Shown one piece after another: positions 58,860 to 64,000 of a stretch of 64,000 bases of DNA (the stretch's first letter is position 1; each line of letters opens with the position of its first letter). The notes under the pieces were generated by a model. It was not told where the DNA came from and did not search any database. It was given only the letters and a program-made list of their open reading frames with translations. Source of the stretch: Cryptocoryne crispatula var. balansae (Eukaryota > Streptophyta > Magnoliopsida > Alismatales > Araceae). Where the stretch lies: contig CM069919.1 in the NCBI GenBank assembly GCA_036172225.1, forward strand, positions 24,491,971 to 24,555,970, given 5' to 3'. Position numbers and translations under genes: made by a program.

Positions 58860-61800
58860 AATCATCTAACTAAAATCATAAGCTGTTTCTTGGAGAGGAT
58901 CCACTGAATAGTATGTCTGAAAAGCTGAAGGAGAAGTAATCTCTGGATAATTGGTTGCTGCATACTCATCAAAATGCCCTTGATGTCAGCGCTGACTTCT
59001 CCCACTATAATGCTGCCTGGAGCCCAAATCTGATGCACCTGCACCACTAGTATGTGTGCTTGAAGTAGAATCACTACCTCCTCCTTCGGATCCCCCTCCC
59101 TTGGATCCTTTTCCCCCATCACCACTAGCTCTTCTATGTGAAGGTGATGAAGGCTGGGTGGGTGGTATGCATTCTTTCCCATCATCCTCAAAGGCTGTAT
59201 CATTATTTCCAATGACATGACGCTACCTGACGTCTTACTTTCTTTTTTTAGATTGTTCTTCTAATCGGAAAGATGTCTCAAGGCCCAATCCATGCTGATA
59301 AACCTTCTTTAGTGCTACAAAAGGCCTATGTGGCTTATGTGCCATTTGTTTTTTTCTTTTTTAGAGTAAGTTTTGTAGCTGGGGGTGGGTCTAAGACTAG
59401 GGGTGGTGTTGAAGCTGGGGGTGGTATAGACCGTGTTTCATGAACAATGTTCTCCATAGTTTCACACTCAACATCATTAAGCTCCCCTTCAACCCATGCA
59501 CAACCATTTGGGTCAAACTCTGGTGGTGCCCTCCGTTCCCTCTCTTGTAACCATGTAGTAAGTGGGTGTTCTTTCTGGAAAATGGTGTCTACATTCACCT
59601 CTTCAAACACTTGGGACTCTGAAGCAACTCATTCTTCATAAGGCCCTCGTGCAAATCTTGCAAATCTCTCCTCTGTTAACTTTTGGCGGGCTTTGATGTT
59701 CTTGATCCACAAGTGCACATTGTAGTGACAGAACACTTGTCTAGCCTCTCAAATCTCAGCCTATTTATTCTCTTTGTGTGAATAAGGCTAAAGGTGCTCC
59801 AATTCCTCTCGTAGTGAGAAGAACTGGTGCTTTGGCTCAATATGCGTACGACAATGGAAGCTAGTCGATTCCATCCACTTTTTTATGCTCACTTGCACTC
59901 ACAGTTCATCCGTAAAAAAATTTCCCAACAGAGCAAACTGTTAGTGTTGTCAAACAAGAATATACTTATCAATAAGTTATTACAACTTAGATTTACACAA
60001 GGTAGGTGGGGTCAGGGGTCGGGACTGGGTCGATTGGGCCTAAACCGACACGGGTTGGACTAGGGCGGGCCGGGGTCGCAATAAAAAAATAAAAAAAATA
60101 AAAATTTAAAACAACCACACTGTCGGGGTCAGGATCGTGGGGTCGTCGGGCCCGGGTTGCGACCTTGCATTCCATGGATTTACATACTTGAAGAAATCTT
60201 ATCGCAAGAGTATCTTAGTTATGGATTTGAATACACTCCAACCCTCGTCCTGTATGATTGCATCCGAAAAAATGATAAATGTTACGGAGTTACTAATTTA
60301 CTTTCTTTTTTTAAAACAAGTTCAATGTAGCTTACTTCTAACTCAACCTATATCCTATCCTACTGAGTCATGCAAAGTTTTCTAATCACAACCAATGTAC
60401 CCCTCACAACCTCGTTATTATTGGACACATTCTCTTCATATTAGATCTTGGGGTTTAAGAAATATCCTGCAGTGAACATATGATGTAAGATAAATGCATA
60501 CATTTAACAATGAAAGGAGAATATTGAACTTAAAATGTGTGAAAACTACTTGTTGCATGAGCATTATGGTGCAATATCTTGTCCCATTTGGCATCCACAA
60601 TTTTCCACCACTTCTTGTACCATTTAGGATTTTTCTTCTTCATCCTCAATTTTGCCCTGTCCATTGTATCATAAAGATTTCTCATCTGATTTCTATCATT
60701 TGAGTCCACTAACCTCAACACATTTACCAGTGGCTCAATATGTATAAATAATTTTGAATCCTCTTCCAAAAATGCTTGTCCATAATGTACCTTTTCATAT
60801 ATGTTAGGTTCTCTAATTGATCCATCCTATTATGCAAAGCAGCTATGTGCATTATGTATTCCTGGAATTTAATGAACCATACGATTGCATATCTATGCAT
60901 ATGTAAACTCTTTAAGACAATGAAATTTGTAGCAAATCTTGTGAGTCCAAGCCTAATGAGATCACACCCCTCTGTGTATTATCTCATAATATGAAGCAAA
61001 CGAGGATGTGAATAAATAAAACGTAATAAATTGTGCATGACTGACATGTGTAGACACTGATGGATCTCTATCAATATCCTCTTACATAAAATTTATAGAA
61101 TGTGCAGCACATGGAACCTAAGAAAAGTGATGCCTCTTCTCCATCGAACTTTTTTCGCAGCTTTGTAAGATAGTTCATTATTAGTCACAATTTGCACAAT
61201 ATTGTCCTCTCCAATCTCCTCCACAACGGCATTCATCAAATAAAATATGTAGTTAGTATTTTTAATTTGACCAAAAACATCTACTGACTTTAAAAATATA
61301 GTGCCCTTTAAATAATAAATCAAAGAATTAATCATAGATCTCTTTGTAATACTAGTTTATCTATCGCACATCACTGTGTGTCCCCTCTCCTTCCAGATCA
61401 GCTTGAAGCTATTTATCTATGACTTCAGCTCTTCTACCTCGCCCTCTAGGTCAGCTCCATATATGTATCGGCTGTTGGGAACTTTTAGTCTCGGACTAAT
61501 GCTAGCTATAGTATCCACCATAGTCTGAAGTAAGGGCTGATGGATACGTGTGCAGAGATAGAGATACCTGCATATACATCCATATGTAAATGTTAAACAC
61601 AATTAAAGAAAAAAAGTTGAAGAAAGTAATTTAACAATGTAAATTTTATATTTGAATGTAAGAAAAATTTTACAATATGCCTTATTGCTTTCTTAGCAGC
61701 TGTGCCAGTTGCTTTGATACTTTTAATTACTTGTTTTGATGTCTTCCGGGAAGTATTCTACTTCCTAAAGTAATAGGGGTCATCCACTGATGGTGCAATG

Positions 61801-62330
61801 GCTAGGCGTGTGAAATGTGAATGACGATACATCCTAAATATCCTCTCTCCCATTCTCACTTCCTCACTAGGTGGGGGTCGGTTGGACTATGAATGACGCA
61901 ATGTGACATCCTTAGGTCTAGAGTCTTCTGCTCCCTTCCTCCTCTCCTCTCTCTGTGCATACTTACTTGCTTGCCTCACTTTCCTCAACTCATAGTATGT
62001 GGAGGACTCGTCCTCCTTGTCCTCGGGTATGGGCTTAGCTTTCACTTTCCCCTACTCTTTGTGAGTTGGGTAGTCATCTCCTCTCTCTATGAGCTCGTCA
62101 TGTAGCTCATCCCTCTGTTCCATCCGAATTGACCTCTATGAGGCTCTTTCTGACATGTAAGTACTTATGGCCTCATTGTTCTCCTTAAGCACCTTGCCAT
62201 ATTTTTTTTACATTGTCATGTAGTCTAACTATGTGTTATTTCAATCAAAATACTTTCTTAATTCATTTGCTTTCCACATCATTTATATAGCACCCTCTTC
62301 TTTTCCATATCCACCATGTGACCGTGCTCC
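58860..62330 (-). pseudogene. hAT-H transposase (broken)
   Basis: Minus-strand pieces from the 5' side: BED region at about 62130-62330 (decayed), DUF659 at 61093-61335 (GTIFLKSVDVFGQIKN and EEIGEDNIVQIVTNN, where relatives have VTDN), the helical region at 60530-60769 (PLVNVLRLVDSNDRNQM), the dimerisation domain at about 59740-59880 and the tail at 59335-59610 (VNVDTIFQKEHPLTTWLQER). Several stops and frameshifts separate them. The change of the aspartate in VTDN would itself be suspect in an active copy. Confidence 0.78.
59998..60176. mobile_element. 179-bp MITE of the GGGTCGCGACCC class, TSD GATTTACA
   Basis: Perfect 8-bp GATTTACA on both sides (59990-59997 and 60177-60184). The left end CAAGGTAGGTGGGGTC pairs with CATGGAATGCAAGGTCGCAA on the other strand. 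A GC-rich left third, an A-run core (AATAAAAAAAATAAAAATTT) and a GC-rich right third copy the plan of the hAT-A ends, so it is probably a deletion derivative of that class. It lies within the hAT-H transposase gene. Confidence 0.9.
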
Positions 62331-62467
62331 CACCCAGTGTCATGGGAAGTCAGTACATCGGATGTTTCTTGTTCTACCATTTAAACTCTTTGTTTTGCAA
62401 TGTCAACAACTTAAAAATATTAAATAATGTATTAAATAAACTTAAAAAAGATAACTGAGATGAGGGG

Positions 62468-62580
62468 AAGGCCAAATAACCCTCTTAGGAGGCTGTTCGG
62501 TCTGGACAGCCCTCCCAAGGGGCTATTCGGCCATGACAGTCACCCAATGGGTGACTGTCAAGGTAAAGGGGATTGGAAAG
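62468..62580. repeat. Hairpin leader of hAT-H
   Basis: A perfect stem of 12 bp, TGACAGTCACCC/GGGTGACTGTCA with loop AAT, at 62534-62560, preceded by CAGCCCTCCCAAGGGGCT-type shorter hairpins. The stem core CAGTCACC/GGTGACTG is the same as at 47945-47969 in hAT-C. Confidence 0.85.
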
Positions 62581-63253
62581 ACCCTTTATGGGACAATTGT
62601 AGACCTTCTAGCCAATTCCGGATGGTAACAACTTAGTAGAATGCGAAAATCAGCTATGTAGGAGGCAGTCTGGACTTATAATTCATTAAAATCAAGTTTT
62701 AGGGGAGGGAGGCTTATCAACAAGAGTAAGAACCAACTATCGGAAGAGGGAATGACTGGAATCGATGTTGAATTGTCCGAATCGGTGTTGAATCACTTGA
62801 ATCGCTAGTAGAATCGCTGGAATCACTTGGATCACCTTTGATTCTTCAGTTCCGATGCCGGAATCACATATAGATCACTGGAATTGCAAGCCCTAGCCGT
62901 AGGTTGGAATCGCCTGCTCTCGTTGGAATTGCCAAGACCAAGCCCAATCGGTCTTCTGTGGTAGGAATCGACCCTTAAAGGGCCGAAGTCGGATCAACAT
63001 TGGGCCTAAATCAGGCCTGATATCGATTCGGACCGAGATTTAAGTTGTCTAGGTCAAATTGGTCGGATCGACTGATTCCATATGAGAATCGGCTGAATCC
63101 GATCGATTCCGACTGATTTAGGCCGATTCAACCGATTATGGTGGAACTCATGCCTGAATCGGTCCTTCAAGTGGGAATCAGATCGAGATCGATTGATCCG
63201 ATTTGAGAATCAATTGATTTCGGAATCCGACTCCACCGATTCTGCAAACTATG

Positions 63254-64000
63254 GGCCGGAAGGGCCATGATGATATAAGCATGATATGAGGCCTAGGTTT
63301 TTCTGGTGGGACTTGTAAGATATGAAAAACATCACATAGACCGAGAAGGTCAAAAATGTTTCAAGGTTATGTAGGCGTGAGGGCCATGATAGTATGTGGT
63401 ATATCATGAAGATCACATAAACCATGAAGGTCATCGTGGTATAAGCATTCAAACATTATTAAGGCCGAAAGGGCCATGATAATATGGACAAGAAAATCGA
63501 TAAGGTCGGGAGGGCCTTGATGGTACAAACAAAAAACCGACTAAGCTGAGAGGGTCATGATGGTACAAACATAAAACCTGGCTGAAGAGGGTCATGACAG
63601 TATAGATATGAAAACTAAAAAGGCCAAGAGGGCCATGGGGGTATAGAAGGCTGAGGAGGCTATGATGTTTGGCATATAAAACCAATAAGGTTGAAAGGAT
63701 CATGACTTTATAAACATAAAAACCGACGAGGTTAAGAGGGCCATGATGGTACAAACATAAAACCCAATAAGGCCATAGAGGGCCATGAGGATATAGATGT
63801 AAAAACCAATAAGGTCGAGTGGGCCATGACGGTATTCTTATGAACCTAATAAGATCGATAGGCCATGACGGTAAAGTATAAAACCGATGAGACAGCTATA
63901 TATTCATGATGAAAATATGAAACCGATAAGGCCAGTATGCCATGACGATAAAGCTTAAAACTGATATGGCCAATATATGGTCATAATAGTATAAAAATGA
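63254..64000 (-). repeat. Degenerate tandem array, units about 40-60 bp
   Basis: More than twelve units around AGAGGGCCATGATGGTACAA and AACATAAAACCGATAAGGTC run to the window's end. On the minus strand they give repetitive open frames (YHHGP, LVGF) that look protein-like but are only the repeat. The array continues on the left of hAT-H. Confidence 0.85.

Larger units (their letters stand above)
58551..63253 (-). mobile_element. hAT-H: full-length hAT transposon, TSD GGCYGGAA
   Basis: A 4703-bp element between GGCTGGAA (58543-58550) and GGCCGGAA (63254-63261). The left end CAAAGATTCTGAAAT pairs with CATAGTTTGCAGAAT, the right end read on the other strand. Subterminal AATCGGTCGATTCC words fill 62740-63240. 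The transposase is on the minus strand, and a hairpin leader lies at 62468-62560. A small GC-rich MITE (59998-60176) has inserted in it. The tandem array on both sides confirms that it interrupts one older repeat. Confidence 0.87.

Noticed and set aside
63249..63754. Minus-strand repetitive protein (YHHGP units)
   Set aside because: It is a translation of the tandem DNA array, broken by stops between units.

Overview
This is nuclear DNA of a flowering plant, probably a monocot (inference). The one host gene has spliced GT-AG exons, its first exon is far richer in GC than the later ones (a gradient common in monocots), and the rest is a dense nest of plant transposable elements: a LINE, LTR elements and solo LTRs, at least eight hAT copies, MITEs and a fragment of an endogenous pararetrovirus. 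I see no bacterial genes, rRNA, complete tRNA or CRISPR array.

Host gene. A poly(KH)-domain RNA-binding protein of the plant HEN4/RCF3-like group runs on the + strand. Exon 1 (10332-10823, perhaps originally from 10119) carries KH1 and KH2, exon 2 (33782-34213) KH3, and exon 3 (34372-34620) KH4. All three junctions are phase 0 with GT-AG ends. Intron 1 is about 23 kb. No exon 4 is visible after 34620, so intron 3 would exceed 29 kb unless the gene is truncated. Nearly everything else in the window is transposon filling of these introns. The presumed original N-terminus has an in-frame TGA at 10236.

Layout. 1-9630: MITEs, a degenerate LINE (3500-7742), a minisatellite, and a MITE with 380-bp foldback structure. 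10.1-10.8 kb: exon 1. 11-17.5 kb: unclassified repeats and a decayed hAT. 17532-20734: a solo LTR with TSD GTTAG. 20.7-31.4 kb: more LTR-type sequence, interrupted by a young non-autonomous LTR element (23417-27482, TSD ATAAG). 32854-33586: a small hAT with TSD CTCAGGAA next to exon 2. 35.1-64 kb: a stack of hAT elements inserted into one another.

The hAT stack is the most informative part. Several boundaries can be fixed by target-site duplications: hAT-A 37653-41761, hAT-C 43744-50962 (TSD GGCCGCAG), hAT-H 58551-63253, and a 179-bp MITE 59998-60176 (TSD GATTTACA). Two classes of palindromic ends appear, one built on GGGTCGCGACCC and one on CCGATCGG-like motifs, and they track two transposase subfamilies. 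Elements of both classes carry GC hairpins between the 5' end and the transposase gene. In hAT-C these have grown into an array of about 0.64 kb of alternating hairpins, split by a 2053-bp solo LTR whose removal restores the repeat exactly. I regard this hairpin array as the best candidate for something undescribed. I found no host multi-gene system here.
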